A stretch of DNA of 64,000 nucleotides from the NCBI GenBank assembly GCA_023525715.1, contig CM042011.1, positions 682,001 to 746,000 on the forward strand, read 5' to 3'. Position numbers and translations under genes: made by a program. The notes below the pieces were generated by a model that made no database searches, was not told the origin of the DNA, and saw only the letters and a program-made list of their open reading frames with translations. Numbering within the stretch: position 1 is the stretch's first letter; every line of letters begins with the position of its first letter. This document shows, in pieces, positions 34,201-46,190 of this stretch. This DNA is from Cichorium intybus (lineage: Eukaryota > Streptophyta > Magnoliopsida > Asterales > Asteraceae).

Positions 34201-34469
34201 TGTTACTCAGGTTCTGTGGATCTTGTACTTCCTTTGAAGTCCTTGAATGTTCAAGGTTTCAATTCAATCGTTTATTCTGATAAGCGAAGCCATATTCGTC
34301 ATACCGATTGACAAATATCGCGGAGTACAAATAATTATGTTCTATTTCAAGATTTGAGCAATACACATTAACAGATGTGTCCGTTGCTCCTAATCTCAAC
34401 GTCCTTTACATATCTATGTAAACTTATGACTTTGTTAATGCTGGTCAAGACTTGCAATCTTCAGTTGAC

Positions 34470-34720
34470 TCCAAGTTAACTGATTCCAAAATCCTTTCCT
34501 CTGGATCTTTGGGTGATTCATTTCTTGCCATTTGTGCTTTATAAAGAACTTAATCATCATCTTACTCTAAGTCAAATGATTCCAAAATCCTGTCCAACTG
34601 GATCTTTGGTTGATTCATTTCTTGACACATTAAGAACTCAATTCATCATGAGACTCTAAGTCAAATGATTCCAAAGTCCTGTCCAACTGGACCTTTGGTT
34701 GAATTGATTCTTATGACGAT
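34470..34720. repeat. Three tandem units of about 100 bp inside the element
   Basis: Each unit carries TCAAATGATTCCAAAATCCT and CTGGATCTTTGGTTGATTC with small changes. Similar internal duplications are seen at 32670-33060 and 33148-33260, which suggests that the non-coding interior grew by tandem duplication. Confidence 0.8.
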
Positions 34721-35478
34721 TACATTAACAATCGTTCAAGTACACAATTCCTGAATCCAAACGCTTTGGATGCATCAATGTTCAAGTTATCATGCATTCA
34801 CGCATTCGCACAACATTTCAAGGATATTTCAAACAACAAGTATTAAAAGAAAATTGACAATTTTGTTAAAACAAAATCCTTGAACAATGTAATATATGAC
34901 AGACAATGTCATATGCATCTAATAAGCTAAGAACATGATTTCAATATCTAACTAAACTCTAAAACTGCATGAGCTTCAGATCCAATCTGGATATGCTCCT
35001 ATGCAACAACATCCCACATCTTACAGAGTCCATGCATACAGAGCAAATGTAAGAAAACACATCTTGTATCAAGGAATTAAGGATCAGGGGTTCTGAGTTT
35101 TAAGATATTCCTGAGTTGCCAAACTGTTCGGCTTTGGAGCATTTTCCAATCTTTCCGTGACTGTGTCCCACCCTGTGGATTCCCATTTTGAAACATCGAG
35201 GAACCTGTCCAGACGATCTGGATCATTTCTTGATGTGTCCTATTACTGGACTCAATCCCTAAGCAGCTGAATCAATGGAACTATGCTTCTCTATGAACGT
35301 CTCATACAGAGTCAACATTGAATGCATATCCACGATTGTCTTATCTGGTTTCCCTTCCTGTACATCAGGATGGACGGATCAGCGAGTCGAGCTAATGCTT
35401 TAACTCCCGATCAAAAGGGGACCAAATTTATACAGTTCACCTATGTGTCTCTCAGTATTGAGAACATGTGAACTGGTG

Positions 35479-35881
35479 CTACTTCCTGCACACTTCAAAC
35501 TCTTTGAAGATCTTAGCTCGTCCTTTCTCAACCAGTTCATGGAACTTTTCCACAACTAGCTGTGTTAACTCATCTGACCCCAGGAATTCTAAATTCCTGC
35601 GGAACTCGGGGTTAATGATCAATAGTATTAGGCAACGAACTTTCCTTGACTTAACAATCAAGGAGTCATGCTCATCACAAGCTACTGTGTGATGTCATGC
35701 TTTGGGCAGCGGACACTCAGTCAGATATGGCTTGCCAGCAAAACAGAGGACTATTCTCTATTTATGAAGCCATACCATATAGTTCAGGCCAGTCAGCCTT
35801 ACCATATGAAGCAGGTGCATTCTGAAGTTCTCAAAAATGGGTGAAGGAGGATAAGGAAAGGAATAGACACTTGTTTCAGAC
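35479..35881 (-). pseudogene. Copia-type Gag remnant
   Basis: On the minus strand an ATG at 35881 opens MSETSVYSFPYPPSP, followed by GLNYMVWLHK and then a stop. Further on, another frame gives EHDSLIVKSRKVRCLILLII, then NPEFRRNLEF and ELTQLVVEKFHELVEKGRAK. The pattern (a tryptophan-containing N-terminal motif, then a helical ML..NPEL...LE segment, then LKE/EKFHELVEKA) resembles the Gag of plant copia elements. Several stops and shifts separate the pieces. It sits where Gag should be, downstream of the primer-binding site on the minus strand. Not functional. Confidence 0.55.
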
Positions 35882-36219
35882 ATCTACAATAAACAGAATT
35901 TTATTAGTTTAATTTGTCCTTTTTAAATAATTACCTAATATATTATTTATTAAGGCTAGGACCCAAAATTCCCCAACTATGGTGTGAAGAGGGATGCCGT
36001 AATCACAACATAATGTTCATTAAGGTAGATAGTACACTTATCAATTTCATCTTATGAAATTCCTAGATTTGTTGAGACACATTGAACTATTCAATGGCAT
36101 GTTTAGTCTCGGATGTGCCCCACTGTTTGTGACTGGGATGCCGAGGATCACAAACCGGGTGTGAATAACCATGCAAATTAGCTTGGTACTCTCGAAGTCA
36201 ATTGCCATCTCTAATTAAC

Positions 36220-36323
36220 GTGCCGGTTAACCACACACGCTCCGTTAATAATGACAAAATCGAGAAACCCATTGCAACTCTTTGCGGACCCCAGTTGGCG
36301 TGCCGGTAAACCACACACGCTCC
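36220..36323 (-). repeat. Recurrent 24-bp motif in element leader (two of four copies)
   Basis: A 24-bp word that begins GTGCCGGT and continues CCACACACGCTCC on the + strand occurs at 36220-36243 and 36300-36323. Near-identical copies lie far away in the same element at 32369-32392 and 33336-33359, all in one orientation. No other copies were noticed in the window. Confidence 0.85.
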
Positions 36324-37098
36324 ACCAACGTTCCACAAAGTGCAATGTGCAATTCCATGGATTAGCACCAAATCACATTTTTAACCTAAAGTAACTAGAT
36401 TGGGTTTTGTTCAAAGTTCTAGTACTTTCAATTATAGCATTATACTTTTAAGAGGATTAACGGTTCTATCAAACCCGTTCGGCTAACGACACTCGACTGA
36501 CCAGGAGAGCGGTGGGTAAGAGTGGATACCCATTAGATTGACATTTTATAGTCAGTCGCCTTATACCCTCTTTAGAGGACAGTTTTGTGAATTAGGCCTA
36601 TTAGCGGTAAGACTAACCAATTTTCTTATATATAAATTATTAACTTTTAATCATAAATATATAAGATATATTTTAATCTTATTAAAATATTTTAGATTTA
36701 ATTTTCTAAGAATTTTCGTGAATTTATATATATTTTTTTCGAAAATTTTAATTAAATCTTTAAGTGACTTAATTGGTCTTTTATTTAAACAATTTAATTA
36801 AACTAATTAAATCAAATAAGGGAATCACAAAATTAATCAAATTAATTTTCCTAATTTAATCCCTAAATCTCGAAATTATCATGCAAGGAATAAAGGTTCA
36901 AGTTATTCAGAAGATCAAGTTGCAAAAAATAACAACCAACTATTCTAGGCAGCATGCAATTCGCAGATAAGGCAAGGGAGGCTAGGGTTTTTGAAACCCT
37001 AGCCACCATGGACGAAAATTAAGCCTCCCAAGGGTTTATTTACGAAAACCCTTTGATCAAACAAGCAGTTTATATCAATTCACAAGAAAACAAGCCAA

Positions 37099-37110
37099 GC
37101 TCTGATACCA
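37099..37110 (-). other. Primer-binding site, tRNA-iMet (minus strand)
   Basis: GCTCTGATACCA on the + strand, the reverse complement of TGGTATCAGAGC, one base from the LTR edge at 37112. This fixes the element orientation. Confidence 0.93.
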
Positions 37111-37111
37111 C

Positions 37112-37877
37112 TGAAGGTTTTTCTAGCAAACAATGAACAAATAATTTCTTATGGTTCACATGCAACCCTAGAAAGATCTATGTTTTCTTCTATGAAGATA
37201 ATAAACTAAAATCCTAAAGCCAACAATTATTTCTAAAGATCAAATCAAGAATAACCAACCTTTTGATCTTGTTCTTGAAGCTAGCAGCAAAAGAATCCTG
37301 CCTCAAATGAAGTCACACCCAAGCAATGGAGAAGACAGTCCAGCAGAGTTTTCTTGGTGAAAATGGCGCAGGTTTTAGGGTGGCCAGGTGCCTCCTTTTA
37401 TAGCCTCCAAGGGTTACAGCTGAAACCTTAAGGAGCCTCCAAATGGGCAAGCCTGCTGACTTAATGGACCAAGCCTTTTCTAAACCCTAATAGGGTTTCG
37501 CCAACCATGGAGAATCCTTCCATGGTGGCGCCACTTTTGGCCCCTGTCTACTGGCCAGTTATTTATTCAACTATTAAATAAATACAAACCAGTCCCTGCA
37601 CTTTTAATTAATTAATTTAATCACTGAATTAAATCCAATTAATTCTAGATTAAATCTTAATTAATTATTATAGTTTCTAATTAATATATTAACACTTAAA
37701 TATATTAATAAACTATTTAATTAATTCCATTGATTTATTAAACAATTAATGAATCAACCTTTTACTCTACTGAACTCTATCCTAACCTCCAGCTATGAGG
37801 GCAACCCAAATGGACTTTGCTTCAATTAACAAGATAAATATAAATATAAAGTCATGGCTTAAACACCTAATCCAACA
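37112..37877 (-). repeat. 5' LTR of the minus-strand element
   Basis: 766 bp, collinear with 30519-31284 with about 14 substitutions; followed by GATTT. Confidence 0.93.
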
Positions 37878-38639
37878 GATTTAGGGGTGAAAAATGTTAA
37901 AGGAAGGGGCATAATTTTTTATCTTCATTCTCTAAACCATCGGGGTTTGGTGGGGTTCAATTTCTTTATACAATTGAGTCACAAGCTACATTGCCATGCA
38001 ATGATTACGAAGGCATCTATTCACGACTGACATATGGGCTCGACTACTACTGCAAAAGTTGTTGACATGGGCAACTTTGCTGTTGTCCTATGCCGAGAAA
38101 ACCCTACTTCCCGTCAATTATACTTTCTTTTCAGCCATGTCGAGCCTTTTACATAAAGGTAAGTAAATGATGATTTAGAAAGTGAGTAGGTGGGGCTACA
38201 TGCAATTGAGTAGAAAGTAAATGATGATTTAAGGGTGAAAAATGTTAAAGGGAGGGGCATAATTTTGGATCTTCATTCTCTAAACCATCGGGGTTTGGTG
38301 GGGTTCAATTTCTTTATACAATTGAGTCACAAGCTACATTGTCGTGCAATGATTATGAAGGCATCTATTCACGACTGACATATGAGCTTGACTACTACTG
38401 CAAAAGTTGTTGACATGGGCAACTTTGTTGTTGTCCTATGCCGAGAAAACCCTACTTCCCGTCAATTATACTTTCCTTTCAGCCATGTCGAGCCTTTTAC
38501 ATAAAGGTAAGTCATGTAGTTATAAACGTTTCAAGAAACATATGAATCGTGTGTATTTGATTAGTATTCTCTTACGAAATATTGAGTTTAGTGGAGATCT
38601 AGGTTATGATAGTCTTACCTGCTAATAGGGAAGACCTTT

Positions 38640-39395
38640 GAGATGTTTTTCCCATGTAAAGGGTCTTTTGGGTTAGATAGCCACCCTCGAAGATGTCTTG
38701 GGATTGTTCCCGCCAATAGGGGACAACATGAATGAGTTGCTAACCCTCATGGGCTAGTGTGATGGCCACTAGTCCTAGTTTGGCCTATCAAGGGATCAAG
38801 TGGCATGCTTTGTGTATGTTACTTGTGAACTTAGGTAGATGCCATCAAGGTGAGTTGAAATTTTATGAGAGGGACATGGGTTGGGATAGTTGCATCATGC
38901 ATTGCATCGCATACCATAACTATCCATTTTTTATTAACCTTTATCGCATACATTTGTTTTATACAACTTTTGAGATGATAAATTATACAACTGTTGAGTG
39001 CGTGAAAACTATTTTTGGGGGCCTGTTCCGAGTGTGGTAGTTACTTTGCCCACTTTGTATGAGTCAGCCTCGGGTAAGCTCACTAGGCATTCCATTGCCT
39101 AACCTATTTTGATGTGTACTTAGGTTAAGGAGTTGATGACTTTAGAGGATCTAGATATTTTTAGAAGGCCACGGATTGTATGGTGTCATTTAAGCTGTGT
39201 AATGGTATTCAGATTATAACAACCTCACTCTTTATAAACCAAAATGTTTATTTAAAGTGGGACCAAATCATTTTCCCACAACTTAAACTCTAAACAATTT
39301 CTTAACCAAAACCCAATGTATTTTTAAAACGGTATTTGAACGTAAATTCCCTCTTTTCGAAGATGTTGAGATTTAAAGTTTCACAAGGGGTGATT
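38640..39395 (+). mobile_element. Relict LTR related to gypsy family A
   Basis: Diverged but clearly collinear with 21380-22070: GCTAACCCTCATGGG, TGGCCACTAG, GAACTTAGGTAG, ACATGGGTTGG and CATACCATAACTATCCAT recur in order. CTCACTAGGCAT with its hairpin (39084-39101) and TGTGTACTTAG (ending 39123) follow. The left part runs into the tandem duplication at 38195-38512. No TSD could be recognised. Confidence 0.75.
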
Positions 39396-39399
39396 TTAG

Positions 39400-41880
39400 A
39401 ACTATGATGATAAACTATGGGTTTTAAAAAGGTATTTTTATGAAAAACCTTAACCGAGGGTGCTTCATACACCAAACTTTTCATTAGGGTAGGGGGAGTC
39501 CATCTTCCCCAACCTTCCCAACCCACTTCCTACATAGACGGAACACCAACTTTTATCTCTTCTCTCATTTCCATCTTTCTCAACTCACAACATAAATAAT
39601 CCATCTTTCCCAACCCACCACAATGTAAAAATAATTGAGCATGTCGTACAAGTTAGGAAAGCTAGTGGCTGTGGGTTCAAAACAGATGGTGAAGCCGCAT
39701 TATACCTATCATTCACGATCTATCAGGTGGGGAAGGGGTGGAACCATTGGTACCATCAATACCACCTTAAACCATCTGTTATCTTTCAATGACTCCCCCA
39801 CCCTTAGAGATATTATTCACAGGCAAATTGAGGAGAAACGTATAACGTTGTGTTCCCCGTTATCGAAAATCGAGAAACAGTATTTTGAAATAAACATCGA
39901 CTTGCTGTGTGAGGTAGGTATTATATGTTCGAGTTCACCTCGTTGAAGAGGATTGCGAAGTTGTCAAAAAAATCGATCAAACTCAGTATCAACAACAAGA
40001 TCCATGGCATCGTCATTCTCATCTTCTTTGAAATTGAGCAACCAACCGGTAAAATTTAGCAAATCAAATGAAATTTACGATTAATTGTAGTTGCGAATCG
40101 AAAGTCAGAATATGGAAGTCAACTACACCTTTGAAACCTGGAAGAGGATTTCATAAGTGTTGGCGAAGGGAAAGAAGGCAAAGTTTGAAGAGTAGGTGAA
40201 GACTAAGAGTTTAGTTAAAGTGATATGTAGTTTATATGAAATGGTTTTTGTTTTAGTGGTAATATGTTGCTTTGCAATTGTGTATTGAGTGTTATTATAG
40301 TTGGCTTTATGTATTTGAATAAAGATGTTATAAGTTTGTATTAAAATGTTTTAATCAATGGTAGTTTTAGCAACTAAGTTTGTATTAAAAAGTGATATTT
40401 GGCAACGAACTTTGTCGATATTTGTGCAAATAGCATCCCACTTTGTATCATGAGGTTGTAATTAGAAACCTACTTTGTAATCTATTTTTAGAACAAATTT
40501 CAATTTGGACCAAACGAAATTTGTGAATATATGTACAAGTTTGGTCCTTAAAAGAATGAAAAAAGCAGCCTTTTTAGCAACCAACTTTTGAACATTAGTG
40601 TTTTTTTAGCAACTAAGTTTTGAACATTATTGTTTTTTTAGCATCCTACTTTGTAAATAAATATAATTTTAGCAACTTGCTTTGTATACCAAAAAATTTA
40701 AATTTCCAGAAATGACTAAGAAATAAGCCTGCTTTTTAGCAACCTACTTTGTAAATAACAACCTTTTTGACAACCTAATTCCTAGAATTTTAGCAACCTA
40801 TTTCAGGTGAGGTTTTAGCTACTAATTACAGAAGCATACGTATCTGCCCCTTTCTGAAACCATGTTTAAAAATATGATATAAATTGTCCTTATTTAATCT
40901 TACTTTAAAAATATGACTGAAATGGTCCTTAGTTTTGCTAGATGCAAAAACTTAATGAAAAACTCTTTTTTTTTTAAAAAAAAAATTATAACAAAAATAA
41001 ATAGTATTACATATAGGTTTTTTAGCAACCAACTTTTGAACATATATGTTTGTTTAGCGACATGCTTTCTGACAATGGTTTTATGCAGAATTAACAAAAT
41101 TGGTCCTTATAATAAAAAACATTACCACATAACACAATATCTTAATACAACCCGTTAATGAATTTATAACTTCTGACATTTTTAAAGAATCAATTTTACA
41201 ATACGAAGATTTATTAAAAGATTCACTCATCTGATGATTATAAACTAAAGGTTCTGGTGCTGGATTGTCGAACCTTTCCTAATAACAAACAATTTGTTTG
41301 CTTGATAATGGCCTGCGATTTCAGTCATACCAAACTCTTAATGACGTCTTCAGTCAATTGATACTCGATTGATTTCGTTTATTGGATTGTCGAAAGACTC
41401 AATTCGTTTGCTAGATAATAGTTTACGATTTCTTTGAACCGAATTTGCCAGCTACATACTTAAATTAAACCTAATCACTTTTGTTAGTTAACATAATTGT
41501 AATTGCCATTAATCAACTGTCCACGTATGAAGTTTTATTCCACGTTTGCTTATTAATTATTTCTTTAGCCCATGTAATCTTGTTCCACGTTTGTTTATTA
41601 ATGATTTCTTTAGTCCATGTAATATTGTTACCGATGATTTGTTAAGATAACCTGTAAATGGGTTACATCTGAAAGATAAATAAAAATTGGTTGGTTTTTT
41701 TTTTAAACTTAAATATACCAGAAGGTCTTTTTTGTTTCTGCACTCATAAATAGTGGGGCTTTTTTATATTTTGGCCGATATAAAACATCAAATGAGGGAA
41801 AGAATTAATTAATTTAATGATTTTACGTCATCGGCGCCCGCTTTCAAACCTAACGAGCTTTTACTCAAATTAATACAGCC
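39400..41880. other. Intergenic; degenerate short repeats at 40370-41060
   Basis: A 103-codon ORF at 39635-39946 (+) has no recognisable domain. Between 40370 and 41060 the phrase TTTTAGCAACCTACTTTGTA recurs about ten times in altered forms at irregular spacing of 30-60 bp. 41210-41460 has GATTGTCGAA-type repeats. Nothing else is recognised before the WRKY promoter. Confidence 0.55.
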
Positions 41881-41885
41881 ACTTT

Positions 41886-41891
41886 TATAAA
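41886..41891 (+). promoter_or_regulatory. TATA box of the WRKY gene; upstream W-box
   Basis: TATAAA 58 bp before the start codon gap, followed by a CT-rich leader (TTTCTCTC, TTCTCTCTCTTTC). A W-box core TTGACT lies on the minus strand at 41352-41357, about 0.6 kb upstream. W-boxes are the binding sites of WRKY proteins, so self- or cross-regulation is possible, though a single site is weak evidence. Confidence 0.5.
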
Positions 41892-41948
41892 CCCCACCGT
41901 TGTTCACGTTTTTCTCTCGTCAAAGCACCCACATTCTCTCTCTTTCGA

Positions 41949-42946
41949 ATGGATAACCTGGCTGCTATATTTCACTATGCGTCATCTTCAACTTCACCGT
42001 CGGCAGCCGTTTCTTCTCAGTTATCACTAAACATGACGAATCATTACTCACATGCAGATCACAATTATAACAATCGCTACAGCAGCTACCCGCAATCGGA
42101 TGATGACCATGAGCTCCGGTTAATAGGAGAAAATCGAACAGGCAGCTCAGATAACGCGGTGGTAGCAGATCGAATTTCTCCGACTACTAATAGCTTCAGT
42201 ACTGGTGACGGCAACGATTTGAATACGTCAATAGCTTCCGCCAAGCTTAAAGTCAGAAAAGGTGATAAGAAGATCAGAAAACCTAAGTTTGCATTTCAAA
42301 CGAGGAGTCAAGTTGATATCCTTGACGATGGATATAGATGGAGGAAGTACGGTCAAAAAGCTGTCAAGAACAACAAATTCCCCAGGTAAATTTATAATCA
42401 TAAATCTAAATATCATTTTGTTGCAACTTCATCATATTGGAATTATGATCATTGATCAGTTTTGGAAAGTGATCATATATAACCAACCGTCGTATATGGT
42501 AAAATGTTTATGATTTCTTTTTGTTTCGTAATAATTCTATCTCGTGGGGTAAATATTTTAGAATGGAGAGTCTCTATACAATACATCATTACTTCATAAA
42601 GTTTATTGCTATCAAACTAATGACAAATAATCGAGTAATTAATTGATATTTAATTACGGTTTGCTATTTTTTTGTTTAGCCAATTTTATTCGTGCTTGCA
42701 TTTAGAATTACTTGTTTCGTTATTATCTTCTATGAATTAGATTTCATGGTGTTGCTTTCTTCATATAGGAGCTACTATAGATGTACACAACAAGGATGTA
42801 ATGTAAAAAAGCAAGTTCAAAGGCTGTCAAAAGACGAAGGAGTCGTGGTGACGACTTATGAAGGAATGCATACTCATCCAATAGAGAAATCTACTGATAA
42901 CTTTGAGCATATTTTGACTCAAATGCAAATTTACTCTTCTTGCTAG
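41949..42946 (+). CDS. WRKY75: WRKY transcription factor, group IIc, WRKY75-like
   Basis: Two exons, 41949-42385 and 42769-42946, with a 383-bp intron (GTAAAT...TATAG) that splits an Arg codon AG|G inside the WRKY domain. This is the conserved R-type position. The product is 204 residues. The N-terminal 110 are Ser/Asn/Asp-rich; a basic patch KKIRKPK follows; then WRKYGQK (131-137) and a zinc finger C-X4-C-X23-H-X1-H (Cys151, Cys156, His180, His182). KNNKFPRSYYRCT and the C-terminal NFEHILTQMQIYSS are typical of the WRKY75/WRKY45 subgroup of IIc. It is a nuclear protein that binds W-box DNA; Arabidopsis WRKY75 acts in phosphate starvation, root hair development, senescence and defence. It is longer than Arabidopsis WRKY75 because of the N-terminus. 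All key residues are intact. The start is preceded by a leader and TATA box. Assignment to WRKY75 rather than a close paralogue is by resemblance. Confidence 0.93.
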
Positions 42947-42986
42947 GAATATAAAAATGGAAACTTGAGAAACACATAATCTTGAA

Positions 42987-42992
42987 AATAAA
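42987..42992 (+). terminator. Poly(A) signal candidate for the WRKY gene
   Basis: AATAAA 41 bp after the stop codon, in an AT-rich 3' region. Confidence 0.45.
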
Positions 42993-44063
42993 TAGTTAGA
43001 ACTTAGAAGATTGGGATGTATGCATGGTTGTGATGATCACATAAACGCTAAGCTTGAACATATAACGGTTTGTAAGTTTAATCGATTTTATACAATTCAT
43101 CTCTAAATTTTACTTGTAGGTATTCTGTTTTCATTTATTCTTGCACACAGTGTCCTTAAAAAAAATCTGCATGTAACCGGATGTTTCTTTTCCTGGTTAC
43201 AACAGCTACAACAGTTCTTCGAGGCCGCCGAACTGAGCTATATGCTCTGCCTTTACCTTGAGAGAAGCAAGAAAATGTAGAAGTGGAGGTAGAGGATACG
43301 AGAGTTCAGTTGCCTTTCGGTGGGTTAATTTGCTAAAAAATTGTTTTACGTATACAACTGAAATTTTGTAACCGACATGAACACAGAAATTGTAACCCAC
43401 AAAAAATTAATCACAAGAACAAATCTGAATATGTGTTTAGTGCGGTTTAAACTGAAGGTCGTAGTACAAAGAATTTGAATTTTTCTGGTCGGTCGATGGT
43501 GCTTTTGTGTTTGCAAGATGCACATTTGCATAAAAGCTAAGTTAATCGAAGTCAATTTCGGTTTGCATTTGCACCCACCCCGTTCATCTGCTCAAGAGAA
43601 AGTATTGGTGCTATAATTCTTAGAAGACTAATAACACCTCACGTACGTGGGATCGCTTAAAAGTCATTTAATCTCCTATCTAATTCTTTCACGTGGTTGA
43701 TTTCTCATTCAACCAAAGTCCTAAAATATATTGAAACAAAGGTATCACGAAAACACAAATATCTAAATCAATCATTTATCCCTTTTGAGAATGTATAATG
43801 TTCAAAATTTGTGTTTAAAAATGAAAACACCCCATTCTTGTTTTTCGGGTATAATACAAAGTAATTTTTATGAGACACAAAGAAAACTAAGATCCAAGCT
43901 TGAGAATTACAAGATTATTGTTTAGGAGTCTTCTAATTGATACCCTTTCTTTACAATTCTATCCCGGTTGAATACAAGACTATAGGCGTGTTTGAAACTA
44001 GTTATTTTAGAGCTTCTATCTTTTAAATTCTGAAAAACTCGAATTAAAGAAAATATTAATTCA
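42993..44063. other. No gene recognised
   Basis: AT-rich flank of the WRKY gene. Short minus-strand ORFs near 43206-43555 show no domain. Confidence 0.5.
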
Positions 44064-44071
44064 CCTGAGAG

Positions 44072-44765
44072 TAGACCTGGCAATCCGTGTCTACGTGTCG
44101 TGTATTCGTGTCAGACACGAATTTACACGACACGAATTTGTAAAACACGTACACGACACGAATTGTAAAACGTGTCTGGGATATCAAACACGAACACGAC
44201 ACATAATTAATGCGTGTAACACGCGACACGACACGATCAGACACGTTTTTTCCGTGTCACACGAAAACACGATTTTACACGAATTGTAACACGAATTTTA
44301 CCATCCCAAAATACAAGATCAGACATGTTTTTTAACAGTTTTTAAACTGGGAAACTGCCTGTAACAATCTCAAAATATTACAAAACAAGTAAACTACTAA
44401 ACTTCAAAATATTTCAAAACAAGTAAACTACTATTTAGCTGTCTCCGTAGTGTTTTCCTTTACTTTGCAATTTGTCTTGCCCTGCATCATGTACCTCCAC
44501 ACAATCATCATCATCATCCACAGAACACCCAATTAATAACAGAAGAACACTCGATTAATAACACCTGCATAAACATAGAAAAAACAGGGGGAAATAAAGT
44601 GCGATGCAAACATGTGGGATTGTGGATCATGGATGTCATAATCTTAAGTAAAGACTTTTGGCTAGCAAACATTTTAGGGGACAACATGAATCTTGGAACA
44701 GCATTTGATGACCCCATGAAAAGATACTGATTTAAAAAAAAGTTAACCTAACAACCAATTATTTT

Positions 44766-44805
<40 letters not shown>

Positions 44806-45686
44806 GTAAAATACATTCTTATCATTTTGGATTTTGCCAACGTATAATCCTTAGCGTACACAGTGCAAAAATGAAGCATAAATCGGTAGACAGGAATACA
44901 AAAATGAAAAAGGGAAGCATACATACCATAGTGTTAGAAGCCATGAAATCTGAAGAGGCTATGTTGAAGCTTCAAAGTATAACTAAGCTTGAGCCGTTGA
45001 GTGTTGTTGTCGGGTTCCGTGGTGACTCAACGAAGAAGACGATGTTGTCGGGTTCGGTTGGTGACTCAACGAAGAAGAGGAACTAAGCTTGAGCCGTCAA
45101 GCAGGTGGTCGGAGCCTTTGAGCCGCTGGTCTTTGATGTCGGCTTCGAGCAAGTGGTTGGAGCCTTGGAGGTTGACCGGTGGTTGGAGCAAGTGGTTGGA
45201 GCCTTGGATGTCGGCTTCGAGCTAGTGCAGATCGACGATGGGCCGATGGGGGCAGGGGGTGCGGCGATTCAACGAAGAAGAAAGGGAAGAAAGGATGTGG
45301 GGGAAGGAATTAGGTTTACAGTTTACTTCAACATTTCTATCACTTATCACATGAAAGGAATTTTTTTTAATTGTAAATTATTTGATGTTTTATAAATTGG
45401 TCCCTATATTTTCAGCTAATGAAAAGAATAACCCTTATAATATTACGTGTTAATACGTGTTTAAACGTGTATATCCGTGTCACGTGTAACACGAATATAA
45501 AACGTGTCTTACACGTGTCCAAACAGGTAAATTCGTGTTTGACACGCATAAGACACGAAACACGAATTTTAAATTCGTGTCAGACACGAATAGACACGAA
45601 ACACGAATTTCAAAAACCCATACACGGAAAACTCGTGTCGTGCTCGTGTCGTGTCTTTCGTGTCGTGACCCATATTGCCAGGTCTA
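44072..45686. mobile_element. Non-autonomous hAT element, 1,615 bp
   Basis: Terminal inverted repeats TAGACCTGGCAAT and ATTGCCAGGTCTA with an 8-bp TSD CCTGAGAG (44064-44071 and 45687-45694) define an hAT insertion. The outer 220 bp on each side are packed with CACGA, ACACGAA and GTGTCGTG words in both orientations, as expected for subterminal transposase-binding arrays. The core (44300-45440) has no transposase. It contains an (ATT)n run at about 44768-44814 and a repeated GACTCAACGAAGAAGA segment at about 45024, 45065 and 45270. Confidence 0.92.
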
Positions 45687-45846
45687 CCTGAGAGTACGAA
45701 CTTGAAGTTTTTAATTTAGAATAAAACATTATTAATCCAAAAGCTACGTTACGTAGCATTTAAAATCTTTTAGAACCTTTTATCTTTTATTTTTTTATAA
45801 AAAACTCAAATTAAAGAAAACTTTTTATGTGAGAGTATGAGCTTAA

Positions 45847-46190
45847 CGCACCGTTCTCGAGTTTAATTTTGAATGGAACAGAAAGGAAATGGAAGAAATG
45901 GAAGGGAAAGAAAGGGAAGCAAAGAAAGATTTCCATTCTTTCATTTTCTTTCCTTTCATTTCTTTTCTCTCTCAATCATCCCACATTTGGGGGGATTGGT
46001 TTTAAGAAGAAACAAGCATAATCTTTCATTCCCTTCCCCTCCCTTTCTTTTCCTTCCCCTCCTTAATAAAAACTCGAGAACACGTGTTGTTTTTTTCCTT
46101 CCCTCCCGCTCTTTAAAAAAAAACTCAAGAACTTGATTTTCCTTTCCTTTCCTTCCATTTCTCTCCATAAAAAATCTCGAGAACAGGCCG
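45847..46190. mobile_element. Tourist-like MITE, 344 bp
   Basis: Inverted ends share GTTCTCGAG (left CGCACCGTTCTCGAG; right CTCGAGAACAGGCCG) with a 3-bp TSD TAA (45844-45846 and 46191-46193), as in PIF/Harbinger-related MITEs. The interior is made of mirrored purine-rich and pyrimidine-rich blocks (GGAAATGGAAG against CTTTCCTTCC), which could form a long hairpin. Confidence 0.8.

Larger units (their letters stand above)
30519..37877 (-). mobile_element. Non-autonomous LTR retrotransposon with gag remnant only (TR-GAG/LARD-like)
   Basis: 7,359 bp with 766-bp LTRs at both ends and TSD GATTT (30514-30518 and 37878-37882). Orientation is minus: the reverse complement of the tRNA-iMet site abuts the right LTR, and a purine tract (AAGTGAGAGAC on the minus strand) abuts the left one. 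The 5.8-kb interior has no protease, integrase or RT that I can find, only a decayed Gag segment. By eye the LTRs differ at about 14 positions (1.8 percent), older than the copia and gypsy insertions here. It fits elements that keep gag but borrow Pol. Confidence 0.9.
30484..38512 (+). repeat. 347-bp tandem duplication split by an LTR element
   Basis: After removing the insertion 30519-37877 and one TSD, the segment starting CTACATGCAATTGAGTAG (30484) repeats at 38195. The second copy ends at AAAGGTAAGT (about 38512). The copies differ by only a handful of bases, so the duplication is not old. Confidence 0.85.

Noticed and set aside
39635..39946. 103-codon ORF as a gene
   Set aside because: No recognisable domain, no TATA context, and surrounded by relict LTR and simple repeats; kept only as a note.
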